A stretch of 64,000 nucleotides of DNA from NCBI GenBank assembly GCA_002394385.1, contig DGTS01000011.1, positions 77,749 to 141,748 on the forward strand, read 5' to 3'. Below the pieces are notes generated by a model that was not told the DNA's origin, made no database searches, and saw nothing but the letters and a program-made list of their open reading frames with translations. This DNA is from Prevotella sp. UBA4330. GTDB lineage: Bacteria; Bacteroidota; Bacteroidia; Bacteroidales; Bacteroidaceae. Of the stretch, positions 35,394-44,098 are shown in pieces; position 1 is the stretch's first letter; each line of letters opens with the position of its first letter. The translations under genes and the position numbers were made by a program.

Positions 35394-37355
35394 ATGAATA
35401 GTATTTCAGAAGCAATTGCTTCATCAGGATTTAAAACCATCGACTTTGTCATTCTGGTTGCTTATCTTATCCTGCTCGTGAGCCTCGGTCTCTTCCTCAG
35501 CCGCAATAAGGACGGCAAGGAGAAAAGTGCCAACGACTACTTCCTTGCAGGCAACACTCTGACATGGTGGGCAGTGGGTGCATCGCTCATCGCCGCCAAC
35601 ATTTCCGCCGAGCAGTTCATCGGCATGTCTGGAACAGGATTCCGCGACGGTATTGCCATCGCAGCCTACGAGGTTATGGCAGCCATCACGCTTGTCGTAA
35701 TCGGTAAGTTCCTGCTCCCCGTGATGCTCGACCGTAAGATTTTCACCATCCCGCAGTTCCTCCGCGAGCGTTACAACGACGGTGTGGGTCTTGCTTTCTC
35801 TATTCTCTGGCTTTTCCTTTATGTCTTCGTCAACCTGACATCTGTGGCATGGCTCGGCGCACTTGCCATCGAGCAGATACTCGGTTTGCAGGGACTGGCA
35901 GTGAGCATCTTTGGCTTTGAGATTTCAATCCGCATGCTCATCATCCTCTTCCTCTTCATCATCGCCGGTGTTTACTCTATCTACGGTGGTCTGGCATCAG
36001 TTGCATGGACCGACGTTATGCAGGTGACCTTCCTCGTTGGTGGTGGTCTTATCACTGCCTATGTTGCACTGAAGGAGATGGGAACCATCCTCGGCACCGA
36101 TGCCTTTGGTGCTCTCGGACAGGTTTACAAGGACATGACGACAGGTGCTCACGCACAGGATGTGCACTTCCACCTTGTTATTCAGGAGAGCCACAACCAG
36201 AGTGCATTCGCCAACGTTCCTGGTATCGCTGCCGTTGTAGGCGGTGTATGGCTTACCAACTTGGGCTACTGGGGCTTCAACCAGTACATCATCCAGAAAG
36301 GTTTGGCTGCAAAGAATGTTGACGAGGCTAAGAAGGGTCTCATCTTCGCCGGTTTCCTGAAGATATTGATTCCGTTCATCGTCGTTCTCCCAGGTATCTG
36401 CGCATACTACATCATGGAGAATCCTGAGACCTTCGCAAGCATGAATCTTGCTGGTAAGATCAACGTTGCAGACGACGCTTACCCATGGCTTATCCGCAAC
36501 TTCACCCCGACAGGTATCAAGGGATTGAGTTTCGCAGCATTGACAGCAGCCATCATTTCTTCGCTCGCTTCGATGTTCAACTCCACCTCTACCCTCTTCA
36601 CGATGGATATTTACAAGAAGTACATCAACAAGGGCGCAAGCGACAAGCAGTTGGTGAACACCGGCCGTATCGTTGCTGTCAGCGCACTTGTCATCGCTCT
36701 CATCGCCGTTAAGCCATTGCTCGGCGGTCTCGACCAGGCATTCCAGTACATTCAGGAGTATTCAGGATTCATCTATCCTGGTATCATCACCGTGTTCGGT
36801 CTCGGTCTGCTGTGGAAGCGTGCTTCTTCTCTGGCTGCTGTATGGTCTGCAATCATCACCATCCCACTGGGAATCCTGTTCAAGGTGCTGCTTCCAGACG
36901 TGGCATTCCAGTTCCGTGCCGGCTACATCTTCATCATCCTCGTGTCGTTCTTCATCATCGTGTCGCTCATCGACAAGAACTTCATCCACTGCGAGCGTCC
37001 TGAGCAGCGCGACCAGAAGCAGATGATGAAGTGGGCAAAGATTCTCGGCTGTGCCGGTGTCGTGATGATTATCGCTGCCGCTATCGTTACGCTGCTTGGT
37101 GCAATGAACCCAGGTGCCGACCCAGACAGCAACATCATTGCTTATCTGAACGACATCGGTTTCCAGGCATTCTTCTTCTTCGGTGTGCTTGTTGGCTGCA
37201 ATGCAGTATGGCTTTACAGCAACTCACGCGACACTGTTCGCGACCCGAAGGCACTGCCTATCAACCTGAATTTGTTCAGCACAACCCGCGGTTACACATG
37301 GGGTGCTCTGGGCATCGCAGTTATCACTGCAGCACTTTACATCCTGCTGTGGTAG
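35394..37355 (+). CDS. SSS-family sodium/sugar symporter
   Basis: 653 residues with about 14 membrane helices, SGLT-like length. Typical segments: NDYFLAGNTLTWWAVGASLIA near residue 48, SAEQFIGMSGTGF, and AIISSLASMFNSTSTLFTMDIYKKYI near 390 with the family Na+-site signature. Genomic context (mutarotase upstream, AraR, AraD and AraA downstream) points to L-arabinose as substrate. Confidence 0.92.
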   Translation: MNSISEAIASSGFKTIDFVILVAYLILLVSLGLFLSRNKDGKEKSANDYFLAGNTLTWWAVGASLIAANISAEQFIGMSGTGFRDGIAIAAYEVMAAITLVVIGKFLLPVMLDRKIFTIPQFLRERYNDGVGLAFSILWLFLYVFVNLTSVAWLGALAIEQILGLQGLAVSIFGFEISIRMLIILFLFIIAGVYSIYGGLASVAWTDVMQVTFLVGGGLITAYVALKEMGTILGTDAFGALGQVYKDMTTGAHAQDVHFHLVIQESHNQSAFANVPGIAAVVGGVWLTNLGYWGFNQYIIQKGLAAKNVDEAKKGLIFAGFLKILIPFIVVLPGICAYYIMENPETFASMNLAGKINVADDAYPWLIRNFTPTGIKGLSFAALTAAIISSLASMFNSTSTLFTMDIYKKYINKGASDKQLVNTGRIVAVSALVIALIAVKPLLGGLDQAFQYIQEYSGFIYPGIITVFGLGLLWKRASSLAAVWSAIITIPLGILFKVLLPDVAFQFRAGYIFIILVSFFIIVSLIDKNFIHCERPEQRDQKQMMKWAKILGCAGVVMIIAAAIVTLLGAMNPGADPDSNIIAYLNDIGFQAFFFFGVLVGCNAVWLYSNSRDTVRDPKALPINLNLFSTTRGYTWGALGIAVITAALYILLW

Positions 37356-37361
37356 AATATT

Positions 37362-37408
37362 GAGGTTATGAGGTTTAGGGTGACACCACCTGTTAAGCCT
37401 CATAACCT
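37362..37408. repeat. inverted repeat between the symporter gene and araR
   Basis: AGGTTATGAGG (37363-37373) and CCTCATAACCT (37398-37408), 11 perfect pairs, starting eight bases after the symporter stop. It resembles the other post-stop inverted elements but has only one to two units per arm. Confidence 0.7.
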
Positions 37409-37432
37409 TAAAACATTTAAACTCATAAACAA

Positions 37433-38110
37433 ATGACTGATTTTTATACTGGACATTCCAAAGCATTTGTATCTGTTGACGTTATAATCTTCGGATTTGA
37501 CAACAACAAACTGAAAATACTTCTCGGACATCGCAAGATGGACCCGGGACGTGGAGAATGGGCTCTTTACGGCGGTTTCGTAAATATCAACGAGAGCGTT
37601 GACGAGGCAGCAAGCAGAGTGCTGTACGACCTGACAGGACTGAAAGACCTGTATATGAAACAAGTGCACACCTTCGGCGCTGTTGACCGCGACCCCGGCG
37701 AGCGCGTCATCTCCGTTGCCTATTGCGCCCTGATCAACGTTAACGACTACGACAAAGGCTTGCTCGAAGAGCATGAGGTGCAGTGGGTGGAACTGGAGAA
37801 ACTGCCTCGGCTGTACAGCGACCACAACAAGATGGTGAACAAGGCCATCACCTTGCTGCGCCGCAGGATAAACACCGAGCCGCTCAGTTTCAATCTTCTT
37901 CCCGAGTTGTTCACCCTGACACAGTTGCAGCACGTCTATGAAGCCATTCTCGGCGAGGAGATAGACAAGCGCAACTTCAGAAAGAAGATTAAGACAATAG
38001 ACTTCATAGAGAAGACTGACCTCATTGATAAGGAGACTTCAAAGCGAGGCGCGGCACTCTACCGTTTCAACAAAGAGATGTATCTGGAAGAACCAGTGTT
38101 TAAACTTTAA
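37433..38110 (+). CDS. araR: AraR-like transcription factor: inactive Nudix domain plus winged helix
   Basis: 225 residues. The N-terminal Nudix fold keeps the glycines (ALYGGFVN) but the catalytic box is lost: the REUXEEXGU positions read RVLYDLTGL, lacking the metal-binding glutamates, so it should bind a ligand rather than hydrolyse it. The C-terminal winged-helix domain (LTQLQHVYEAILGEEIDKRNFRKKI) is typical of NrtR-type regulators. A Nudix-type AraR controlling L-arabinose genes is known in Bacteroides thetaiotaomicron, in the same neighbourhood. L-arabinose is the probable effector. I found no operator I could name with confidence. Confidence 0.88.
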   Translation: MTDFYTGHSKAFVSVDVIIFGFDNNKLKILLGHRKMDPGRGEWALYGGFVNINESVDEAASRVLYDLTGLKDLYMKQVHTFGAVDRDPGERVISVAYCALINVNDYDKGLLEEHEVQWVELEKLPRLYSDHNKMVNKAITLLRRRINTEPLSFNLLPELFTLTQLQHVYEAILGEEIDKRNFRKKIKTIDFIEKTDLIDKETSKRGAALYRFNKEMYLEEPVFKL

Positions 38111-38121
38111 ATCAAAACGCT

Positions 38122-38823
38122 ATGTTAGAAGAACTTAAAGAAAAAGTATTCCGTGCGAACCTTGACCTGGTAAAGCACAATCTGGTGATTTTCACATGGG
38201 GCAATGTGTCGGCAATCGACCGTGAGAAAGGCCTCGTGGTAATCAAACCGTCAGGAGTAAGTTACGACACGATGAAGGCTGAGGACATGGTAGTGGTTGA
38301 CCTGCAGACCGGAAAGGTGGTCGAGGGCGACCTTAACCCGTCGTCAGACACTCCCACACACCTTATATTATATAGGGAGTTCCCAGAGATTGGCGGCGTG
38401 GTGCACACCCACTCCACCTATGCCACAGCATGGGCACAGGCAGGCAAGGACATTCCGAACATCGGAACAACACATGCCGACTATTTCCACGACGAGATTC
38501 CATGCACCGACGACATGACAGAGGCAGAGGTGAAGGGCGACTACGAACTGGAGACAGGCAACGTTATCGTAAAGCGCATCCGCAAGGGCAACATCAATCC
38601 CGTTCACACACCTGGTGTGCTGGTGAAGAACCACGGTCCGTTCTCATGGGGAAAAGATGCCGACAATGCCGTTTATAATGCCGTAGTGATGGAACAGGTG
38701 GCAAAGATGGCATTCGTGTCGTTCTCTGTAAATCCTGACACCACGATGAACCCGCTGCTCATCGAGAAGCACTTCTCGCGCAAGCACGGTCCTAACGCGT
38801 ATTACGGACAGAAGAAGAAGTAA
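38122..38823 (+). CDS. araD: L-ribulose-5-phosphate 4-epimerase
   Basis: 233 residues, class II aldolase/epimerase family. Zinc ligands in VHTHSTYATAWAQAG near residue 95 and a third histidine in GVLVKNHGPFSWG near 170; the N-terminal phosphate loop FTWGNVSAIDR is present. Converts L-ribulose-5-phosphate to D-xylulose-5-phosphate, the substrate of the transketolase encoded at 44099. Starts 11 nt after araR. Confidence 0.94.
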   Translation: MLEELKEKVFRANLDLVKHNLVIFTWGNVSAIDREKGLVVIKPSGVSYDTMKAEDMVVVDLQTGKVVEGDLNPSSDTPTHLILYREFPEIGGVVHTHSTYATAWAQAGKDIPNIGTTHADYFHDEIPCTDDMTEAEVKGDYELETGNVIVKRIRKGNINPVHTPGVLVKNHGPFSWGKDADNAVYNAVVMEQVAKMAFVSFSVNPDTTMNPLLIEKHFSRKHGPNAYYGQKKK

Positions 38824-39071
38824 GAGACTCACGACGTTTCAAGACGCCACTCATTGTCTTCGGCTAAGCAATATAGCCTATTTTGGTCAGTAATATAGCC
38901 TATTTTACTCTGCAATATAGCCTATTTTGGTATGCAAGAGGTATCGAATGGCATGTTGAAACGGCAGTGAGAACAAACTACTAAACGAAAAACAAACAAC
39001 AGATTAATAACTAAAGACCCATACCCCTGCATGGTCTTCCCGCAAAAGGGAACAAGAGAGGGGAAAAGATT
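38824..39071. other. intergenic region between araD and araA
   Basis: 248 nt holding the P2 palindrome array, then two small hairpins (AGACC/GGTCT near 39014-39031 and TTCCC/GGGAA near 39038-39053) just before araA. No TAnnTTTG promoter found. Confidence 0.5.
38868..38933. repeat. 22-bp palindromic array, three units (family P2, TATAGCCTATTTT)
   Basis: Three tandem units GCAATATAGCCTATTTTGG with small variations at a spacing of 21-23 bp. Reverse complement of the family at 54603. Confidence 0.88.
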
Positions 39072-40604
39072 ATGTTTGAAAACTTAGAAATTTGGTGGGT
39101 AACTGGCGCACAGTTGCTTTATGGAGGTGATGCAGTAGTAAAGGTAGATGCACACTCTAAGGAAATGGTAGAAGGCCTTAACAACAGCGGCAACATCCCT
39201 GTTAAGGTAGTATATAAGGGAACTGCAAACAGTTCTGACGAGGTAGAGGCAGTGATGAAGGCAGCCAACAACGACGAGAAGTGTGTTGGTATCATCACAT
39301 GGATGCACACCTTCTCGCCAGCAAAGATGTGGATTAAGGGTCTGCAGGCTCTGCAGAAGCCTCTGCTGCACTTCCACACACAGTATAACGCCGAGATTCC
39401 TTGGGAGACAATGGACATGGACTTCATGAACCTGAACCAGAGTGCTCACGGTGACATCGAGTTCGGTCACATCTGCTCTCGCATGCGTGTTCCACGCAAG
39501 GTGGTTTGCGGTTACTGGAAGAGCGAAGAGGCTCAGAAGAAGATTGCTGTTTGGGCTCGCGTTGCTGCCGGTGTTGCCGACGCAAGAAAGGTGCGCTGCC
39601 TTATGTTCGGTATGAACATGAACAACGTTGCCGTTACCGATGGCGACCGTGTTGAGTTCGAGCAGCGACTGGGCTATCATGTTGACTACTACCCAGTTAG
39701 TTCGCTGATGGAATACTTCAAGAAGGTTACCGATGCAGAAGTTGAGGAACTTGTTGAAGAATACAAGAAATCATACACCATCAAGATTGACGAGAGTGGC
39801 GAGGAAGTTTATTGGGAGAAGGTGCGCAACTCTGCAAAGGCAGAGATTGCACTGCGCCGCGTGCTGAAGGACGAGGGTGCAACAGCATTCACTACCAACT
39901 TCGACGACCTCGGCGATGCCGACATCAACGACCCGAACTTCGTTGGTTTCGACCAGATTCCAGGTCTCGCATCACAGCGTCTGATGGCCGAGGGTATTGG
40001 TTTCGGTGCCGAAGGCGACTGGAAGACCGCTTGTCTCTACCGTTCGCTTTGGGTTATCCAGCAGGGCATGCCAACAGGATGTTCATTCCTTGAGGACTAC
40101 ACGCTGAACTTTGCCGGCGACCGCTCGTCTTGCCTGCAGAGCCACATGCTCGAGGTTTGCCCGCTCATCGCTGTTGACAAACCGACACTGGAAGTACACT
40201 TCCTCGGCATTGGTATCCGCAAGCAGCAGACAGCACGCCTCGTGTTCACGTCTAAGACAGGCCGCGGCATCAAGGCTACTGTTGTTGACCTTGGCAACCG
40301 ATTCCGCCTCATCTCGCAGGAGGTAGAGTGCATCGAGCCAAAGCCAATGCCAAACCTCCCTGTTGCTTCTGCTCTCTGGGTTCCACAACCCACATTCGAG
40401 ATTGGCGCAGGCGCATGGATTCTCGCTGGCGGTACACACCACAGCGCATTCTCTTACGACATCACCGAGGAGTATTGGGAAGACTTTGCCGAGATGCTGG
40501 GCATCGAGTATGTCAAGATTAACAAGGACACCAAGACCTACGAGTTCAAGCAGCAACTCCGCAACAACGAGATTTACTTCATGCTCAACAAGGCTTTAAA
40601 GTAA
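39072..40604 (+). CDS. araA: L-arabinose isomerase
   Basis: 510 residues, the usual length. N-terminal LEIWWVTGAQLLYG, then CVGIITWMHTFSPAKMWI and HTQYNAEIPWETMDMDFMNLNQSAHG are family signatures; metal-binding glutamates and histidines lie in GAEGDWKTA, FLEDYTLNF, LQSHMLEVCP and AGGTHHSAFS. Converts L-arabinose to L-ribulose. Followed 7 nt later by the kinase gene. Confidence 0.97.
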   Translation: MFENLEIWWVTGAQLLYGGDAVVKVDAHSKEMVEGLNNSGNIPVKVVYKGTANSSDEVEAVMKAANNDEKCVGIITWMHTFSPAKMWIKGLQALQKPLLHFHTQYNAEIPWETMDMDFMNLNQSAHGDIEFGHICSRMRVPRKVVCGYWKSEEAQKKIAVWARVAAGVADARKVRCLMFGMNMNNVAVTDGDRVEFEQRLGYHVDYYPVSSLMEYFKKVTDAEVEELVEEYKKSYTIKIDESGEEVYWEKVRNSAKAEIALRRVLKDEGATAFTTNFDDLGDADINDPNFVGFDQIPGLASQRLMAEGIGFGAEGDWKTACLYRSLWVIQQGMPTGCSFLEDYTLNFAGDRSSCLQSHMLEVCPLIAVDKPTLEVHFLGIGIRKQQTARLVFTSKTGRGIKATVVDLGNRFRLISQEVECIEPKPMPNLPVASALWVPQPTFEIGAGAWILAGGTHHSAFSYDITEEYWEDFAEMLGIEYVKINKDTKTYEFKQQLRNNEIYFMLNKALK

Positions 40605-40611
40605 GACTATT

Positions 40612-42204
40612 ATGACAGCAAGAGAAACCATACAACAGGGTAAAGCCATTCTCGGTATCGAGTTTGGCTCTACCCGCATTAAGGCTGTCCTCATTGACGA
40701 GGAGAACAACCCTATAGCACAGGGCAGCCATACATGGGAGAACCAACTCGTTGACGGTCTGTGGACATATAGCACTGAGGCCATCTGGTACGGTCTTCAG
40801 GACTGTTATGCCGACCTGCGCAAGAATGTTATGAAGGAGTATGACACCGAGATTGAAATACTCCGCAGCATCGGCGTCAGCGCCATGATGCACGGCTACA
40901 TGGCTTTCAACGACAAGAACGAGATTCTGGTGCCGTTCCGCACATGGCGTAACACCAACACGGGCAAGGCCGCCAAGGCATTGTCAGAGTTGTTCGTCTA
41001 TAACATACCTCTCCGCTGGAGCATCTCTCACCTCTATGAGGCAATTCTCGACAACGAGGAGCATGTTAAGGACATCAAGTTCCAGACAACTCTCGCAGGA
41101 TATATCCACTGGCAACTTACAGGTCAGAAGGTGCTCGGCATCGGCGACGCTTCTGGTATGATTCCTGTTGATCCAGACACCAAGACATATAATGCCACGA
41201 TGGTTGAGAAGTTCAACAAACTCATCGAGCCAAAGGGATTCGGATGGACACTGCTCGACATCTTCCCGAAGGTGCTCGTGGCTGGCGAGAACGCAGGATT
41301 CCTTACTCCAGAGGGTGCTAAGAAACTCGACATATCTGGTCATCTGAAGGCCGGCATACCACTTTGTCCTCCTGAGGGCGACGCTGGCACCGGCATGGCA
41401 GCAACCAACGCCGTAAAGCAGCGCACTGGTAACGTAAGTGCGGGAACATCGTCATTCTCGATGATTGTGCTGGAGAAAGACCTCTCTAAGCCATACGAGC
41501 CGATTGACATCGTCACCACTCCCGACGGCAGTCTCGTGGCAATGGTTCATTGCAACAACTGTACATCAGACATCAATGCATGGGTGGGACTGTTCAAGGA
41601 GTATCAGGAACTGCTCGGCGTTCCCGTTGACATGAACGAACTTTACGGAAAACTCTTCAACAAGGCTCTCGAAGGAAATGCCGACTGCGGCGGACTCATG
41701 GCTTACAACTATGTTTCCGGCGAGCCTGTGACAGGACTTTCAGACGGTCGCCCACTCTTCGTGCGCTCGGCTAACGACAAGTTCAACCTTGCCAACTTCA
41801 TGCGCGCACAACTCTACGGAGCAATAGGTGTGCTGAAGATAGGCAACGACATCCTGCTGAAAGAGGAGAATGTAAAGGTTGACCGCATCACAGGTCACGG
41901 AGGTTACTTCAAGACCAAGGGTGTTGGTCAGCGCATGCTTGCTGCCGCCCTCAACTCTCCCATCTCTGTGATGGAGACCGCTGGCGAAGGCGGTGCATGG
42001 GGTATAGCACTGCTTGCTTCTTATCTTGTCAACAAAGAGGCAGGACAGACACTTGCCGACTTCCTCGACAAGAAAGTGTTTGCTGGCGAGGCTGGTGTCG
42101 AGATTGAACCAACTGCAGAAGAAGTGGCTGGCTTCAATGCTTACATCGAGAACTATAAGGCAGGACTTGCTATCGAGAAATGCGCTGTAGAGAATAAGAA
42201 GTAA
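40612..42204 (+). CDS. FGGY-family kinase, probable L-ribulokinase
   Basis: 530 residues. The ATPase start GIEFGSTRIKAVLIDE, MMHGYMAF, GDASGMIPVDPDTKTYNA and the ATP-binding GTSSFSMIVLEKD mark an FGGY sugar kinase. Context between araA and arabinofuranosidase, in the place taken by the ribulokinase in Bacteroides arabinose operons, indicates L-ribulose as substrate. The sequence is of the Bacteroidota type and not close to enteric AraB; xylulokinase activity is the main alternative. Confidence 0.85.
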   Translation: MTARETIQQGKAILGIEFGSTRIKAVLIDEENNPIAQGSHTWENQLVDGLWTYSTEAIWYGLQDCYADLRKNVMKEYDTEIEILRSIGVSAMMHGYMAFNDKNEILVPFRTWRNTNTGKAAKALSELFVYNIPLRWSISHLYEAILDNEEHVKDIKFQTTLAGYIHWQLTGQKVLGIGDASGMIPVDPDTKTYNATMVEKFNKLIEPKGFGWTLLDIFPKVLVAGENAGFLTPEGAKKLDISGHLKAGIPLCPPEGDAGTGMAATNAVKQRTGNVSAGTSSFSMIVLEKDLSKPYEPIDIVTTPDGSLVAMVHCNNCTSDINAWVGLFKEYQELLGVPVDMNELYGKLFNKALEGNADCGGLMAYNYVSGEPVTGLSDGRPLFVRSANDKFNLANFMRAQLYGAIGVLKIGNDILLKEENVKVDRITGHGGYFKTKGVGQRMLAAALNSPISVMETAGEGGAWGIALLASYLVNKEAGQTLADFLDKKVFAGEAGVEIEPTAEEVAGFNAYIENYKAGLAIEKCAVENKK

Positions 42205-42230
42205 CATTATTTTTAATACCTTAATAGTAT

Positions 42231-43820
42231 ATGAAGAAACTATTATTGAGCCTTGCGCTCACAACTGGCTTTGTCGCAGGCGTTAGCGCCCAAGACATCA
42301 CGGCTACCATCCATGCTGACAAGCCTGGAGCAAAGATAAACAAAGAGATTTACGGACAGTTCTCTGAGCATCTCGGCACATGCATCTATGGCGGTCTGTG
42401 GGTAGGCGAAGACTCTCCGATACCCAACATCAACGGTTATCGCAAGGATGTGTTCGAGGCTCTCAAGAAGTTGCACATCCCAGTGCTCCGCTGGCCTGGC
42501 GGCTGCTTCGCCGACGATTACCACTGGATGGACGGCATCGGACCGAAGGACCAGCGCCCGTCATTGCGCAACAACAACTGGGGCGGAACCATTGAGGACA
42601 ACTCATTCGGTACACACGAGTTCCTGAACCTCTGCGAGATGCTTGACTGCGAGCCATACATCAGCGGCAACGTTGGTAGCGGCACAGTGAAGGAAATGGC
42701 ACAGTGGGTGGAGTATATGACCAGCGACGGCGACACCCCAATGGCTCGTCTGCGCCGCCAGAACGGACGCGACAAGGCATGGCATGTGAAGTACTTCGGC
42801 ATCGGTAACGAGGCATGGGGCTGCGGTGGCAACATGACTCCCGAATACTATAGTGACGAGTTCCGCAAGTTCAACACCTATCTGCGCGACCAGGGCAAGA
42901 ACCGCCTCTACCGCATAGCATCTGGTGCCAGCGACTACGACTACAACTGGACCAAGGTGCTGATGGAGAAAATAGGAAAGCAGATGAACGGTGTGTCGCT
43001 CCACTACTATACCTGCACCGGATGGGAAGGCTCGAAAGGCTCAGCCATAAACTTCGACAACGATCAGTACTACTGGGCACTGGGCAAGTGCCTCGAGATT
43101 GAGGACGTTATCAAGAAGCACAAGGCAATCATGGACGAGAAAGACCCAGAAGGCAAGGTTGGCCTGTTGGTTGACGAGTGGGGAACATGGTGGGACGAGG
43201 AGCCAGGCACTGTGCCAGGACACCTCTACCAGCAGAACGCCCTGCGCGATGCTTTCGTGGCATCTCTCAGCCTCGACGTGTTCCACAAGTACACCGACCG
43301 CGTGAAGATGACAAACATCGCTCAGGTGGTGAACGTGCTGCAGTCGATGATTCTCACCGACCAGGTGGGCACAGGACATATGGTGCTCACGCCGACATAT
43401 CATGTCTTCGAGATGTACACTCCGTTCCAGGAGGCTACTTACCTGCCACTCGACCTCAAGAGTGAGATAATGCAGGTGAGCAAGGCATACTTCAAGGAGA
43501 AGGAAGGCGCTCGCGACGCTGGCTATCGCCCATGTCCGCAACTCTCTGGCTCGGCAGCCAAGACCAAGGACGGCAGCATCGTGCTGGCACTGACCAACGT
43601 GTCGCTCGACAAGGGTCAGACCGTTAAGTTCAACATCGATGGTTTCAATGCAAAGACCGTTAGCGGCCGCATCCTCACATCTAAGAAAGCCGACGACTAC
43701 AACGACTTCGTTAACCCCGACGTTGTTGCTCCGCGCGAATTCAAGGATGCCAAGTTGAAAAACGGTGTTCTCACCGTTAAGATACCTGCAAAGAGCCTCA
43801 TCGTTCTCGAACTGAAATAA
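42231..43820 (+). CDS. GH51 alpha-L-arabinofuranosidase, secreted
   Basis: 529 residues. N-terminal signal peptide ending near VSA-QD (KKLLLSLALTTGFVAGVSA), so probably periplasmic. GH51 catalytic acid/base glutamate in GIGNEAWGCGG near residue 194, nucleophile in LVDEWGTWWDEEPG near 315, and the LRWPGGCFADDYHW substrate segment. Releases L-arabinose from arabinan or arabinoxylan oligosaccharides to feed the symporter and AraA. Last gene before a strong terminator. Confidence 0.95.
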   Translation: MKKLLLSLALTTGFVAGVSAQDITATIHADKPGAKINKEIYGQFSEHLGTCIYGGLWVGEDSPIPNINGYRKDVFEALKKLHIPVLRWPGGCFADDYHWMDGIGPKDQRPSLRNNNWGGTIEDNSFGTHEFLNLCEMLDCEPYISGNVGSGTVKEMAQWVEYMTSDGDTPMARLRRQNGRDKAWHVKYFGIGNEAWGCGGNMTPEYYSDEFRKFNTYLRDQGKNRLYRIASGASDYDYNWTKVLMEKIGKQMNGVSLHYYTCTGWEGSKGSAINFDNDQYYWALGKCLEIEDVIKKHKAIMDEKDPEGKVGLLVDEWGTWWDEEPGTVPGHLYQQNALRDAFVASLSLDVFHKYTDRVKMTNIAQVVNVLQSMILTDQVGTGHMVLTPTYHVFEMYTPFQEATYLPLDLKSEIMQVSKAYFKEKEGARDAGYRPCPQLSGSAAKTKDGSIVLALTNVSLDKGQTVKFNIDGFNAKTVSGRILTSKKADDYNDFVNPDVVAPREFKDAKLKNGVLTVKIPAKSLIVLELK

Positions 43821-43859
43821 TTAAAGGCGACAGGCATCAGCAACCTGTTTCCACTGCAT

Positions 43860-43911
43860 GGTGTCCGTTAAGTTCTCTTCTCATGAAGAGCCTTATCGGA
43901 CACCATTTTTT
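43860..43911 (+). terminator. intrinsic terminator after the arabinofuranosidase gene
   Basis: GGTGTCCG / CGGACACC outer stem with an inner CTCTTC/GAAGAG hairpin and a six-T tract. Confidence 0.9.
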
Positions 43912-44098
43912 GTTTCGGCATGTAAGCATTTTTACACAGCAGAGCAGGCTTTTTATTATTAAAAACGAGATAAAAGAGAAGTTACCTTCTTTTTTTTGCT
44001 AATTATTCAAAAAAAAAGGGGATTTCTAAAGAATAATCAGTAAATTTGCAAAATATAAATACAAAAGAGAAATTACACTATTTAATAATATTTATATT

